From Selenomonas sp. (GTDB taxonomy: Bacteria > Bacillota > Negativicutes > Selenomonadales > Selenomonadaceae), in NCBI GenBank assembly GCA_022482925.1, contig JAKVOG010000009.1:1-64000 (forward strand): DNA of 64,000 bases. The letters are read 5' to 3'. A program made the position numbers and the translations under genes. This document shows positions 47,556 through 57,855 of this stretch, piece by piece (the first letter of the stretch is position 1; each line of letters begins with the position of its first letter). The notes beneath the pieces are model-generated. The model was not told where the DNA came from. It searched no databases and saw nothing but the letters and a program-made list of their open reading frames with translations.

Positions 47556-49355
47556 TCACTTGCCCGTAGTGATCGAGGGGAACTTGCGGGTAAGCTGCAG
47601 CTGCGCTGCCGTCAGCTGTTCCGGACTGGCAAACCAGGCCAGTGCATAGGCAGCTGTAGCTGTATAATCAATTGCATATTCATTCGTTGACCAGGAGGTC
47701 AGCACATCCAGATAGGATTTGGAAACGGGAATATGACCGCTTGCCAGGAATTTGGTCTGATCCGGATCACCGCCGGACACATGATTCGGTCCACCGACAA
47801 CCAGACCAGGAACATAGGCACCTGTGCTTTCATGAATCCGATTGTGCGGATGCTCTGGCGGGTTATCTCCCATGCCAGTCATGAAGCTCTTGTTGAGTGC
47901 ATTGCGCCCGAACAGATAATGAATCTGCGCGAGTGCCCCCTCAACGTAAGCCTGCTTCGGCTCAATCTGATTGGCCATGAGCAGGATATCTCCCTGCGTC
48001 AATGCATTCTTGGTTGAAGCCCAGGTATACTCTGAAGATGCCAGGGCACAGTGGAAGCTGTCGCTGGCAATCTTCTGGCATATATCATCAGCATAACCGA
48101 GGAATGCTTCCTTCACCTCAGCCTGCAGGGCCGGGTCAGCGTGCTTAGCCTGCAGATAAGCAAACTGTCCCAGTGCCAGCGTATTGTCCCAAGTGAAGAA
48201 GCCCGGTTTCTGCGTGATGCGGTCCCGGCCAGCCTTCAGGAGATAGTCTTCATAGGTCTTATCTCCGGTCGTCCGGAACAGCTCGGCAGCCAGCCAGATG
48301 CGCTCCTCGAGGTCCGTCTTCTTATCATACGGGCCTGAGCCGCTTTCCTGACCATCATCCCACCGGTAGATCGGCTCCGGATTTTTCTGCAGCCAGGACC
48401 AGACCCGCACAGCATCCTTTTTCAGTGCCTGTGCATAGGCTTTGTCGAAAGGTGCATAGACCCGTGCTGCAATGGCCAGGCTGGCGCCATACATCGCCGA
48501 GCTGGCGGTCGCATTGCCGAACAGATACCGGTCCTGACTGTCCGTGTCCGGAGACACATCGAATCCCGGCCATTTCGTACCAGCAACCTTGTGGAAGGTA
48601 CTGCCATCCTTACGCTGCATTTTCCGCATCCAGTCCAGTTCGAACTTCACTTCGGTCAATGCATCCGGAAGCTTCGCATCCGTAGCCACGCCCTGAGGAA
48701 ATACAAGCTGTCCCCGGGTGAAATGATCCGGGTGCGCTTCATAGGCCAGCAGCAGCTGTGCGCTGCTGATCCCGGCCGTCGTAATATATTTACCGTAGTC
48801 GCCGGCATCATACCAGCCACCACTCACATCAATCTTGTCGCCCTTCTTGTTCAGTGCGTCAGTGAACCATACCTGTGCAGCATGATCCTGTGAATGTCCT
48901 TCCTTGATCCTGAGTCCGGTGACCGGATCATCGATAGGCGTATTGCTGCGTGACAGCGTATAGGAACGCCAGCTCTCTACCGCCGGCACGGCATAGACGT
49001 TATCACCGATAACGAAATCATAGGATTCACGGTTTCCGACCTTCAGCTTATAGGTACCAGGTGTCTTCAACGCTGAGAAATCCGCCTGCCGGATAGTTTC
49101 CTCCGACAATCCATCTTTCTTCGCTGCCGACAAATTGCCTTTGAATACAACCTGATTGTTCCTGGCATCCACGACCTCAAAGGAAGTCGCTGCCGGATCC
49201 GCTACCATAGCCGTCTTGGAATAATTGGTGAGATAGCCGACCTGATCGACATGCAGAGCGGCATCTGCCGCTTCAGCCAGCGTGGCTGCGCTGCAGGTTC
49301 CCAGTGCCATTAGCCCCGTAAGGACCAGTCGGCACAGCATTTTCCTGTTTCGCAT
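47556..49355 (-). CDS. GH9 family endoglucanase
   Basis: 599 residues. Signal peptide (MRNRKMLCRLVLTGLMAL to LAEA), CelD-type N-terminal Ig-like domain (~35-115: LHVDQVGYLTNYSKTAMV), then the GH9 catalytic barrel: SGGWYDAGDYGKYI with the catalytic Asp (~180), DHAAQVWF, and the acid residue in STNEYAIDYTATAAYALAW near the C-terminus. It cleaves beta-1,4-glucans outside the cytoplasm. Last gene of the glucan operon, separated from the GH16 gene by the ISL3 insertion. The start has a GAGC-AGGA region and AAAGGAG upstream, in DNA that was the GH16 3' end. Confidence 0.92.
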   Translation of the reverse strand: MRNRKMLCRLVLTGLMALGTCSAATLAEAADAALHVDQVGYLTNYSKTAMVADPAATSFEVVDARNNQVVFKGNLSAAKKDGLSEETIRQADFSALKTPGTYKLKVGNRESYDFVIGDNVYAVPAVESWRSYTLSRSNTPIDDPVTGLRIKEGHSQDHAAQVWFTDALNKKGDKIDVSGGWYDAGDYGKYITTAGISSAQLLLAYEAHPDHFTRGQLVFPQGVATDAKLPDALTEVKFELDWMRKMQRKDGSTFHKVAGTKWPGFDVSPDTDSQDRYLFGNATASSAMYGASLAIAARVYAPFDKAYAQALKKDAVRVWSWLQKNPEPIYRWDDGQESGSGPYDKKTDLEERIWLAAELFRTTGDKTYEDYLLKAGRDRITQKPGFFTWDNTLALGQFAYLQAKHADPALQAEVKEAFLGYADDICQKIASDSFHCALASSEYTWASTKNALTQGDILLMANQIEPKQAYVEGALAQIHYLFGRNALNKSFMTGMGDNPPEHPHNRIHESTGAYVPGLVVGGPNHVSGGDPDQTKFLASGHIPVSKSYLDVLTSWSTNEYAIDYTATAAYALAWFASPEQLTAAQLQLTRKFPSITTGK

Positions 49356-49388
49356 TCCTGCTCAGCTCCTTTATTCTGCAAACGGCGT

Positions 49389-49396
49389 ATATTTGA
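49389..49396. repeat. 8-bp target duplication of ISL3, left copy
   Basis: ATATTTGA here and at 50912-50919 flanks the ISL3 element. Confidence 0.85.
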
Positions 49397-50911
49397 GAGG
49401 CTTCACTACTTTGTGTGGGTAGAAAAGCCCTCTGCTAACTAAATAATTGAAAACCACCTGCATCCATGGTAATGTAGAAGTCTCTACACAAAAACATTCC
49501 AAGGAGGATGCACGTGGTTTCTACTTCTACATTATGCAAAAATCTCTTAAATGTCAAGAACATCATCATTGAGGACGTAAAACTTTGGTCGGATAAGGAC
49601 GCTGTTCGCCATCTTACCATCAAGGCTACGCCACACAAAAGAGATCAGAATCGTTGCCCGATTTGCGGGGCAAAATGCCCTGGTTATGACACGGGTCGCA
49701 TTAGCAGAACCTGGCGGGCTCTAGATTTCGGTGGCGTCATCGTGCAAATTGTCGCGGATACCTTACGCATTGAATGTCCTCGTCATGGCGTTCACGTCGC
49801 CAGCGTCCCTTGGGCTTATCCTGGGTCTCGCTTTACCAAAGAATTCGAAACGAGTACCGCCTGGCTAGCAACGCAGCTCAATAAGAGCGCTGTTGCTAGA
49901 TATATGCGTGTCTCCTGGGATACCGTCGGCAAAATCATCTCTCGTGTCCGTGAGGATATAGAGCCGAACCTCAATGGCCGATTGGATGGTCTAGTGGAAA
50001 TTGGCATCGATGAGACCAGCTACCGTAAAGGGCACAAATATATCACGGTAGTCGTGAATCATGCGACAAATACCGTTGTATGGGCCCATGAGGGACATGG
50101 CAAAGCCATCCTGACCTTATTCATGGAGAAGCTGAGTCAGCAGCAGAGAGAGTCCATCCGTGTCGTTACTGGTGACGGTGCCCGATGGATTACCTCCTGC
50201 GTTAAGGAATATTTGCCTAACTGCACCCGTTGTATTGACGCTTTTCATGTAGTGGAATGGGCCATGGAAGCCCTCGATAAAGTCCGTCGGCAGAGTTGGC
50301 ATGAAGCAAAATCTGTTGCAGAAGCTTATGGCAAGCAAAGGAGAGGCCGTCCCAAAGTGAATGATGAAAAACACGCAGAGTTTTTAGCAGCTAAAAAGCA
50401 TGCCCAAGCTATAAAAGGAGCAACTTATTCATTAGGTAAGGCACCTGAGAACCTTACTACAACACAGGAAGCCAAGCTGGAAATGATACAGCTTTCGAAT
50501 AACCGACTTTACCGAGCGTATAAGCTGAAAGAGATGCTGCGACTCCTATTGAAGATGACTGATGTGGAGGCTGCCGAAAGCGAACTTACGCGCTGGGTGA
50601 ACTGGGCACGGCATTGCCGAATCCCTGAGTTTGTTGAACTGCAACGGAAGATTATGCGCCACAAGGATCATATTCTAAACACCATACAGCTACAGGTCAG
50701 CAATGCCAGGGTTGAGTCCACAAACAACAAAATCAAGTTGATTATTCGGCGCTCATTTGGCTTCCGAAATATCCAGAATATGCTCGACATGGTGCTGCTA
50801 GTTTGTTCCAACTTAAATATTCCGCTGCCGAATCGTCCATAAGCCCATATCCTATAAGGGCAAACCAACATTTCATGCAGACATTTTACCCACACAATCT
50901 AGTGAAGAGCC
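49397..50911 (+). mobile_element. ISL3 family insertion sequence in the GH16 3' end
   Basis: 1515 bp; inverted repeats share TTCACTA and TTGTGTGGGTA at both ends. Perfect 8-bp duplication ATATTTGA, the usual ISL3 length. It lies in opposite orientation to the glucan operon. Confidence 0.92.
49508..50842 (+). CDS. ISL3 family transposase
   Basis: 444 residues. N-terminal zinc ribbon CPICGAKCPGYD, then ECPRHGVHVASVPWA, a helix-turn-helix, and a DDE core: EIGIDETSYRKGHKY, VVTGDGARW and the C-terminal Glu in ARVESTNNKIKLIIRR. AAGGAGG directly precedes the start. Intact. Confidence 0.94.
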   Translation: MHVVSTSTLCKNLLNVKNIIIEDVKLWSDKDAVRHLTIKATPHKRDQNRCPICGAKCPGYDTGRISRTWRALDFGGVIVQIVADTLRIECPRHGVHVASVPWAYPGSRFTKEFETSTAWLATQLNKSAVARYMRVSWDTVGKIISRVREDIEPNLNGRLDGLVEIGIDETSYRKGHKYITVVVNHATNTVVWAHEGHGKAILTLFMEKLSQQQRESIRVVTGDGARWITSCVKEYLPNCTRCIDAFHVVEWAMEALDKVRRQSWHEAKSVAEAYGKQRRGRPKVNDEKHAEFLAAKKHAQAIKGATYSLGKAPENLTTTQEAKLEMIQLSNNRLYRAYKLKEMLRLLLKMTDVEAAESELTRWVNWARHCRIPEFVELQRKIMRHKDHILNTIQLQVSNARVESTNNKIKLIIRRSFGFRNIQNMLDMVLLVCSNLNIPLPNRP

Positions 50912-51670
50912 ATATTTGATAGACTGATACTCAGCCGTCAGCGGCAGATTGGAATCATTGAATGGCTTCAGCCAGGCATCAACATTCTTGCCGCACCAGG
51001 CATTCATCATGATCTTGCCCTTGGTCACCGGAATCGTCGTACCCTCACGACGGAATACTTCCTTGCCATCAACGAACCAGATGATCTTATCTTTATGCCA
51101 CTCGAATGCATAGGTATGGAAATCCTCTGAAGCATCGAATCCCAGGTCGATCATCTTTTCATGCCCGCCCGTGCCATTGCGGAAATAGTTGAGCTGGATC
51201 TTGGTCGTGTCCTTGCCCAGGACCTCAAAGTCGATCTCATCCCAGGGATCGCCATCATACGGACCGGTATACGTGAAGAACGAGGAAACGCAGCCATCGT
51301 TCTTGATCGCCTTCATGCTGACCTCATAACGGCCATAGCCATAGGTTTTCTTGGAGCGGAACTCACCGCCGGAATACGGAACCTGCGTCTGTTTCGCATC
51401 AGCATCGATCGTGAGCTGCATATTGTTATCAGAGAACGTCACATTTTCCTTGTGCCAGAACACATTGAACGGATTACCATTCGTCCAGCCATCCGACGGC
51501 TCAAAGATCTGCGGCTGACCATTCTTGAAGTCAACCTGGAATGCATCACTGGCCTGGGTCTGGGTGGCCGGCGTTGCATAAGCAGCAGGGGCATCAAAAG
51601 TCATCGAAACGGGTGCAGCCAGCGCCATAAGTACTGCAGCAACTGCTGCTTTTTTACGGATATCCATCAT
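50873..51670 (-). CDS. GH16 family beta-glucanase (lichenase-like), 3' end replaced by ISL3
   Basis: 265 residues from the ATG at 51670 (GGAGGAAAGTACA upstream). Signal peptide MMDIRKKAAVAAVLMAL to ATPA. Catalytic motif WDEIDFEVLGKD (nucleophile and acid Glu, ~143-147) and FHTYAFEWHKDKIIWFVDG are typical of licheninases acting on mixed-linkage glucan. The element inserted just before the last five codons; the gene now ends in 12 residues encoded by the IS. The original tail TPFAE and stop lie at 49374-49389. The catalytic core is untouched. Confidence 0.9.
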   Translation of the reverse strand: MMDIRKKAAVAAVLMALAAPVSMTFDAPAAYATPATQTQASDAFQVDFKNGQPQIFEPSDGWTNGNPFNVFWHKENVTFSDNNMQLTIDADAKQTQVPYSGGEFRSKKTYGYGRYEVSMKAIKNDGCVSSFFTYTGPYDGDPWDEIDFEVLGKDTTKIQLNYFRNGTGGHEKMIDLGFDASEDFHTYAFEWHKDKIIWFVDGKEVFRREGTTIPVTKGKIMMNAWCGKNVDAWLKPFNDSNLPLTAEYQSIKYGSSLDCVGKMSA

Positions 51671-51699
51671 TGTACTTTCCTCCCTATTGATAACGACCA

Positions 51700-53449
<1,750 letters not shown>

Positions 53450-53459
53450 TATCTACACC

Positions 53460-53762
53460 TCAGTCTTTCATGATCTTGCGGGCAAATGCCAGCACCCCGG
53501 CACCATCCATACGCCCATACATGCGCATATCGATGGCATCCACCGGCACACCAGGCAGCTGCGCGCTGATCTTGCCTTTGGAGAAACGGATCTGTGGTCC
53601 GAGCAGCACGACATCCGCATCAGCAGCCTTAGTGGCTGCTTCCGATGCAGAATACGCCGCAATCTCACACTCGTAGGACTCGGCCTCAGCCGCTTCCTGC
53701 ATCTTCTTCACAAGCATGCTCGTAGACATGCCGGAAGCACATAATAAAATGATCTTTTTCAT
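53460..53762 (-). CDS. PTS cellobiose-type EIIB
   Basis: 100 residues with the phosphocysteine loop ILLCASGMSTSMLVKKM (Cys8) and VVLLGPQIRF, both diagnostic of lactose/cellobiose IIB. Separate polypeptide, as in other cellobiose systems. It follows the porin gene. Confidence 0.93.
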   Translation of the reverse strand: MKKIILLCASGMSTSMLVKKMQEAAEAESYECEIAAYSASEAATKAADADVVLLGPQIRFSKGKISAQLPGVPVDAIDMRMYGRMDGAGVLAFARKIMKD

Positions 53763-53803
53763 GATAAAGCTCCTTGACCCTAAATGTTGTTACTGTATAT
53801 TTA

Positions 53804-55315
53804 TTAGAAATGGAAATCCATCATCGTACGTATGAAGTTACGATGATAGGTCTCATTCTTATGCCCATACAGCGTGTTATATGCTGTTGATAACTCATAG
53901 AACGTCTCCCACTCGACATTCTTCATCGGTACATACTTGAAACCCAGAATCCAGCCGCGAGACCCCGGCTGTAGAGCCCCCCATTCCTTGTCACCAAAGA
54001 TACCCACTAAACCATTGATGCTGCGGGCATATTCATACCAACGGGCATAGAGCTGGAAGGAACCCGGATTGTCGATATTGGACCAGCGATAATTCAAACG
54101 GATAGCCTTGCATTCATTATCATTAAACCGCGTCTCCTGATAGCCATTTGCGCCCCATTCACCAACAGTCCGTGCCTGAGCATTCGTGCGGACATAATCA
54201 CCAATGAAGAACATATTTTTCAATGGGTTCCACATCGCACTAAGCACAAAACCATGAGTACCTGCAGTATTCAAATAGGAATTATACGTCTTATTCAATG
54301 TTATCGTACCATCTGTACTCGACACGGTTCCTTTGATACCATCTGTATAATAAAGTGAGAAACCACTCTCGTCAGCCTTGTTGAACTCGCCATAAGAGCT
54401 ATCACCGGACTTACTGCCATACCACGTAAGTGTCCCGCCGCCTTTAACGGCGCCACTGATATCTTTGATAGTCACCTTCGAATCCGAGGTCGTATAGGTA
54501 GTCGTACTATCGTAAACATTCTGTCCTAATGGATCATTTTTGCCTACATTGAGTTTGGCAAAGGCTGCGCTGATCTGCAGACCATGCCCTACCTGGCCCT
54601 GGACGCCAGCACCATAGATACTGAAATCATAGCCCTTATCGGTCGGCGTAAGATAGAACGTCGATGCTTTGAGCTGAGATTTGGGGATAGGCGCACTGAC
54701 AACTACACCATCGGACTCATTGCCGAACAGGATATTCTGGAAGCCCAGTCCACGCCAGCGACGGCCGATATCGACAGAAACAGCCCTACCGAGCGTGCCT
54801 TCCGCCCAAACGCGCTGGATTACACCATCTTCATCATCATGTCCCCAATGAGATTTAATCGTGCCGTCCGCCATGACACTGTTAGCATAACGTTGATTTG
54901 TCTCACTCTCAAAATTAAAATTCCATTTATTATTGACCAGGAATTTCCCCTTCAAATCAAGATAAGTCCTGCGATTATCATTTTTGTCGATATAGCCCTT
55001 AATGTTATCGTTATCCCAGGACACACGGCCAAAACCGGAAATGTTTACCCGTGCCAGTTCACTCTTGACGCTCTGGTTGAGCCCCTGCAGCTGATTCTTC
55101 TGGCTGTTGACCTTTGCCTTGAGCTGCGAGTCCTGCTGCTTGAGGGCCTTGAGCTCTTTGGCGAGCTGCTGCTGCTGCTGTTCCAGCGCGGCAATGCGGC
55201 TGTCCGTGTCATTTGCCGCCGTCGTGGCAACCGGTGCTGCCAGTACACTGCCGGACAGGCTTACAGCCAGGCCCAAAAGAATTGTGCTTGTTTTCTTTTT
55301 ATTGATAGACAACAT
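53804..55315 (-). CDS. Outer-membrane porin of the glucan PTS operon
   Basis: 503 residues. Signal peptide (N-terminal KKKTSTILLGLAVSLSG, cleavage near VLA-APV). A coiled coil follows (~38-75, rich in Leu/Gln: IAALEQQQQQLAKELKAL), then a beta-rich region of about 420 residues with alternating aromatic patterns, ending in RTMMDFHF, a terminal Phe typical of BAM-assembled porins. No SLH domain, unlike the OmpM porins of Negativicutes. E. coli BglH and ScrY are similarly sugar-specific porins with N-terminal coiled coils in PTS operons. This suggests an oligoglucan-specific channel. Confidence 0.82.
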   Translation of the reverse strand: MLSINKKKTSTILLGLAVSLSGSVLAAPVATTAANDTDSRIAALEQQQQQLAKELKALKQQDSQLKAKVNSQKNQLQGLNQSVKSELARVNISGFGRVSWDNDNIKGYIDKNDNRRTYLDLKGKFLVNNKWNFNFESETNQRYANSVMADGTIKSHWGHDDEDGVIQRVWAEGTLGRAVSVDIGRRWRGLGFQNILFGNESDGVVVSAPIPKSQLKASTFYLTPTDKGYDFSIYGAGVQGQVGHGLQISAAFAKLNVGKNDPLGQNVYDSTTTYTTSDSKVTIKDISGAVKGGGTLTWYGSKSGDSSYGEFNKADESGFSLYYTDGIKGTVSSTDGTITLNKTYNSYLNTAGTHGFVLSAMWNPLKNMFFIGDYVRTNAQARTVGEWGANGYQETRFNDNECKAIRLNYRWSNIDNPGSFQLYARWYEYARSINGLVGIFGDKEWGALQPGSRGWILGFKYVPMKNVEWETFYELSTAYNTLYGHKNETYHRNFIRTMMDFHF

Positions 55316-55374
55316 TTTATTTCCCCTTTTCGTTGCTCTTTTGATTCCCTCAATTATAAATCTTTATCTATCCC

Positions 55375-56712
55375 TTACTGTCTGACCGGCGTCCCCTCAG
55401 TTTCTTCCGGCTCTGCCTCGCCCATCTCCTCTTTGAGCAGAGCTTTATCCTGAGCTCTAAGGAACGGCAGGTAAATGAGAGTTGCCATCGCCAGGTTTAT
55501 GATCTGAACCACTGCCCCCTGCCAGCCATTAAGCAGGAAGCCGGCAATAACCGGTGGTGTCGTCCATGGAACCTGTACCGCGCTGAACGGTGCCATGAAT
55601 CCCATTGTAATCGAGAAATACGTGATGAACATCGCAATCAACGGTACGATGATGAATGGTACCAGCAGGTACGGATTAAACACGATTGGCAGACCAAAGA
55701 TGATCGGCTCATTGATATTGAAAAGACCCGGTACAAAAGCCATCTTCATCAGTGACTTGAGCTGATTGGATTTAGCCGTGAAAGCACCCGCGATCAACAG
55801 TCCCAGCGTCAGGCCGCAGCCGCCGCTCTTGACGAAAACATCGTTGATCTGGCAGGTAATGATCTTGGCCTGCGGATTGTTCATCAGGCTCATGCCGATA
55901 TCCACCAGATGCTGATTATCCAGCGAATTGGCAATCAGCAGTGGTCCGACTACACCGCCAACGACGTTCGGGCCATGAATACCTGCCCAGAACAGGAGGC
56001 TCTGCAGACCGACGATGATCGTACCACCCGTCAGCGTATCAGAAAGCCCCTGCAGCGGAGTCTGAATGACCTTGAAGATCAGTTCCGGCACCGTCGTTGC
56101 ACCAACGTAATGGCAGATACCATACAGCACTGATGCTGTGGTGAAGAAAATCATGCCTGGTACCAATGCCGTAAAAGCACGGGCAACGCCCTGCGGTACA
56201 GAATCCGGCATCTTGATGCCGATATGATTCTTCTCACAGTAGCAGAAAACATAGGCCACAAAGAACGAAATAAATATTGCCGTGATGACACCATTGCTGC
56301 CTGCCCAGGCTTTCGGAATAATGTCTCCGACTACCTCGCCGCCTTTAGTCGTCAGACTTGGCGGCATCAGGATCAGGAAAGTTGAGAGCGCCAGAATTGA
56401 TGCCATCATCGCATCACAGCCCTCATTTTCTACGAATTTGTACGTAATCGCCAATACGACAATCACTGCTAATACAGCAAAGGTTCCTCCAGCGACTGCA
56501 TTCAACGGCGCCGTCCAGTCCTTGCCAAAGATCGAAGCCATGAATTCAGGGTATCCCGGTATCGGCAGATTGGCCAACAGCAGGAATACCGAGCCGCAGA
56601 TCGTAAACGGTGTGGTCATGATAAATCCGTCACGCAGTGCCGCCACCGCCCGTACCTGGGCAAACTCCCCCATGATTTCGATAAACTTATCGAAAATCTC
56701 TTGTTTACTCAT
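55375..56712 (-). CDS. PTS cellobiose-type EIIC permease
   Basis: 445 residues, about ten helices, lactose/cellobiose (Lac) IIC family: FTICGSVFLLLANLPIPGYP, WAGIHGPNVVGGVVGPLL, FNINEPIIFGLPIVFNPYLL with the conserved NEP motif. Transports and phosphorylates beta-glucosides with IIB and IIA. First structural gene of the operon, downstream of rpiR. The 282 bp upstream (56713-56994) contains the rpiR terminator and TATAGCAC-like sequences but no operator I can identify. Confidence 0.94.
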   Translation of the reverse strand: MSKQEIFDKFIEIMGEFAQVRAVAALRDGFIMTTPFTICGSVFLLLANLPIPGYPEFMASIFGKDWTAPLNAVAGGTFAVLAVIVVLAITYKFVENEGCDAMMASILALSTFLILMPPSLTTKGGEVVGDIIPKAWAGSNGVITAIFISFFVAYVFCYCEKNHIGIKMPDSVPQGVARAFTALVPGMIFFTTASVLYGICHYVGATTVPELIFKVIQTPLQGLSDTLTGGTIIVGLQSLLFWAGIHGPNVVGGVVGPLLIANSLDNQHLVDIGMSLMNNPQAKIITCQINDVFVKSGGCGLTLGLLIAGAFTAKSNQLKSLMKMAFVPGLFNINEPIIFGLPIVFNPYLLVPFIIVPLIAMFITYFSITMGFMAPFSAVQVPWTTPPVIAGFLLNGWQGAVVQIINLAMATLIYLPFLRAQDKALLKEEMGEAEPEETEGTPVRQ

Positions 56713-56947
56713 GAACTAACTCCTCTTTCCAACTGATTCGGTTCTTCAGGCTGTGCGCTCAGCCTGCTTGCTCCCCTTAAGGTAATTTTAATATAGCACG
56801 ACGAATCAATAGGCTCAATAAATTTAGACTAATACAAAACGCTGTTACAAATATCCCATTCCCAGTTCGCGCGTTCCTGTAGCACTGTTACAATTCCATA
56901 CATATACAGCATATATAAACCAACTGCAGCAAAATTGCATAATAAAA

Positions 56948-56985
56948 GACTGGAACCTGTTTCCAGATTCCAGCCTGTAAGGATC
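56948..56985 (-). terminator. Terminator of the RpiR gene
   Basis: On the minus strand GGCTGGAA and TTCCAGTC pair (one G-T), then TTTTATT. It separates rpiR from the PTS operon, whose promoter must lie downstream. Confidence 0.65.
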
Positions 56986-56994
56986 TTGTTTAAT

Positions 56995-57837
56995 TCAGTA
57001 ATGAAAATGCTTGCTGAGCCATTCTTCTTTCTGTTGGGCATTGTGATAATCCACCCGGGTCATCAGCAAAGCAAACAGGATATCGGTCACGTACTTCGCA
57101 CCCAGCAAAAATACGCGTGGTCCCAGTTCCTCCATACGTTTCACCGTCGCGACCTGGAACACGCTGTCAGCCAGCGCCGCCAGCGTTGATTCCGGTGAAG
57201 CCGTGATCAGCAGGATGGGGTTGCCCCGCAGTTTGAGCAGCCGGGCGATATCAAGCAGCATCCGGTTCTCACCAGTGCGGCTGATAAAGAAACCGATGTG
57301 TTCCTTCGGCGCTCCGGTGGCCTGCAGATACTGCATGGTCATCACCGAATGGACCGTCGAACACTTATTGGCCATGATGAAGCTGGATGCCGCCATATTG
57401 GCAATATCCAGATTGTTATCCATTGCATAGAAATCCACATGTTCTGTTTTGGACAGGAGATGCAGCGCCCGCATGAATTCAGAAGGATCCAGCATGGCCC
57501 GGGTGTCTTTTAAAGCATCGATCTCGATGCTGGTCACCTTGTCCAGAATCGAATGGACCGAATCCCGGTCTGTCATCAGCAGCTCAGCACCATGCGGCCG
57601 ATTGACATACTGCAGCATCTCCGCCAGGAACTGCACCTTGAACTCCGTATAACCGCCAAAGCCCAGCTTCTGGCTGAACCGTACGATTGCCGCCGAATTC
57701 GTATAGGTATCCTTAGCCAGCTGGCGGGTAGACATCCCTGCCAGCATACGAAAATTCTTCAATAGATACTCTGCAATCATGCACTCCGATTCCGAGAAAC
57801 CGGTCTGCTCCTGCAGCTGCTTCACCAAACCTGCCAT
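56995..57837 (-). CDS. MurR/RpiR family transcriptional regulator
   Basis: 280 residues: N-terminal RpiR helix-turn-helix (MSTRQLAKDTYTNSAAIVRF, QKLGFGGYTEFK) and a C-terminal SIS domain (~120-260) for a phosphosugar ligand (IGFFISRTGENRMLLDIA, ILLITASPESTLAALAD). It lies at the head of the glucan PTS locus, so it is the likely regulator, sensing a phospho-disaccharide. Confidence 0.88.
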   Translation of the reverse strand: MAGLVKQLQEQTGFSESECMIAEYLLKNFRMLAGMSTRQLAKDTYTNSAAIVRFSQKLGFGGYTEFKVQFLAEMLQYVNRPHGAELLMTDRDSVHSILDKVTSIEIDALKDTRAMLDPSEFMRALHLLSKTEHVDFYAMDNNLDIANMAASSFIMANKCSTVHSVMTMQYLQATGAPKEHIGFFISRTGENRMLLDIARLLKLRGNPILLITASPESTLAALADSVFQVATVKRMEELGPRVFLLGAKYVTDILFALLMTRVDYHNAQQKEEWLSKHFHY

Positions 57838-57855
57838 ACGATCCCTGCCCCAATC

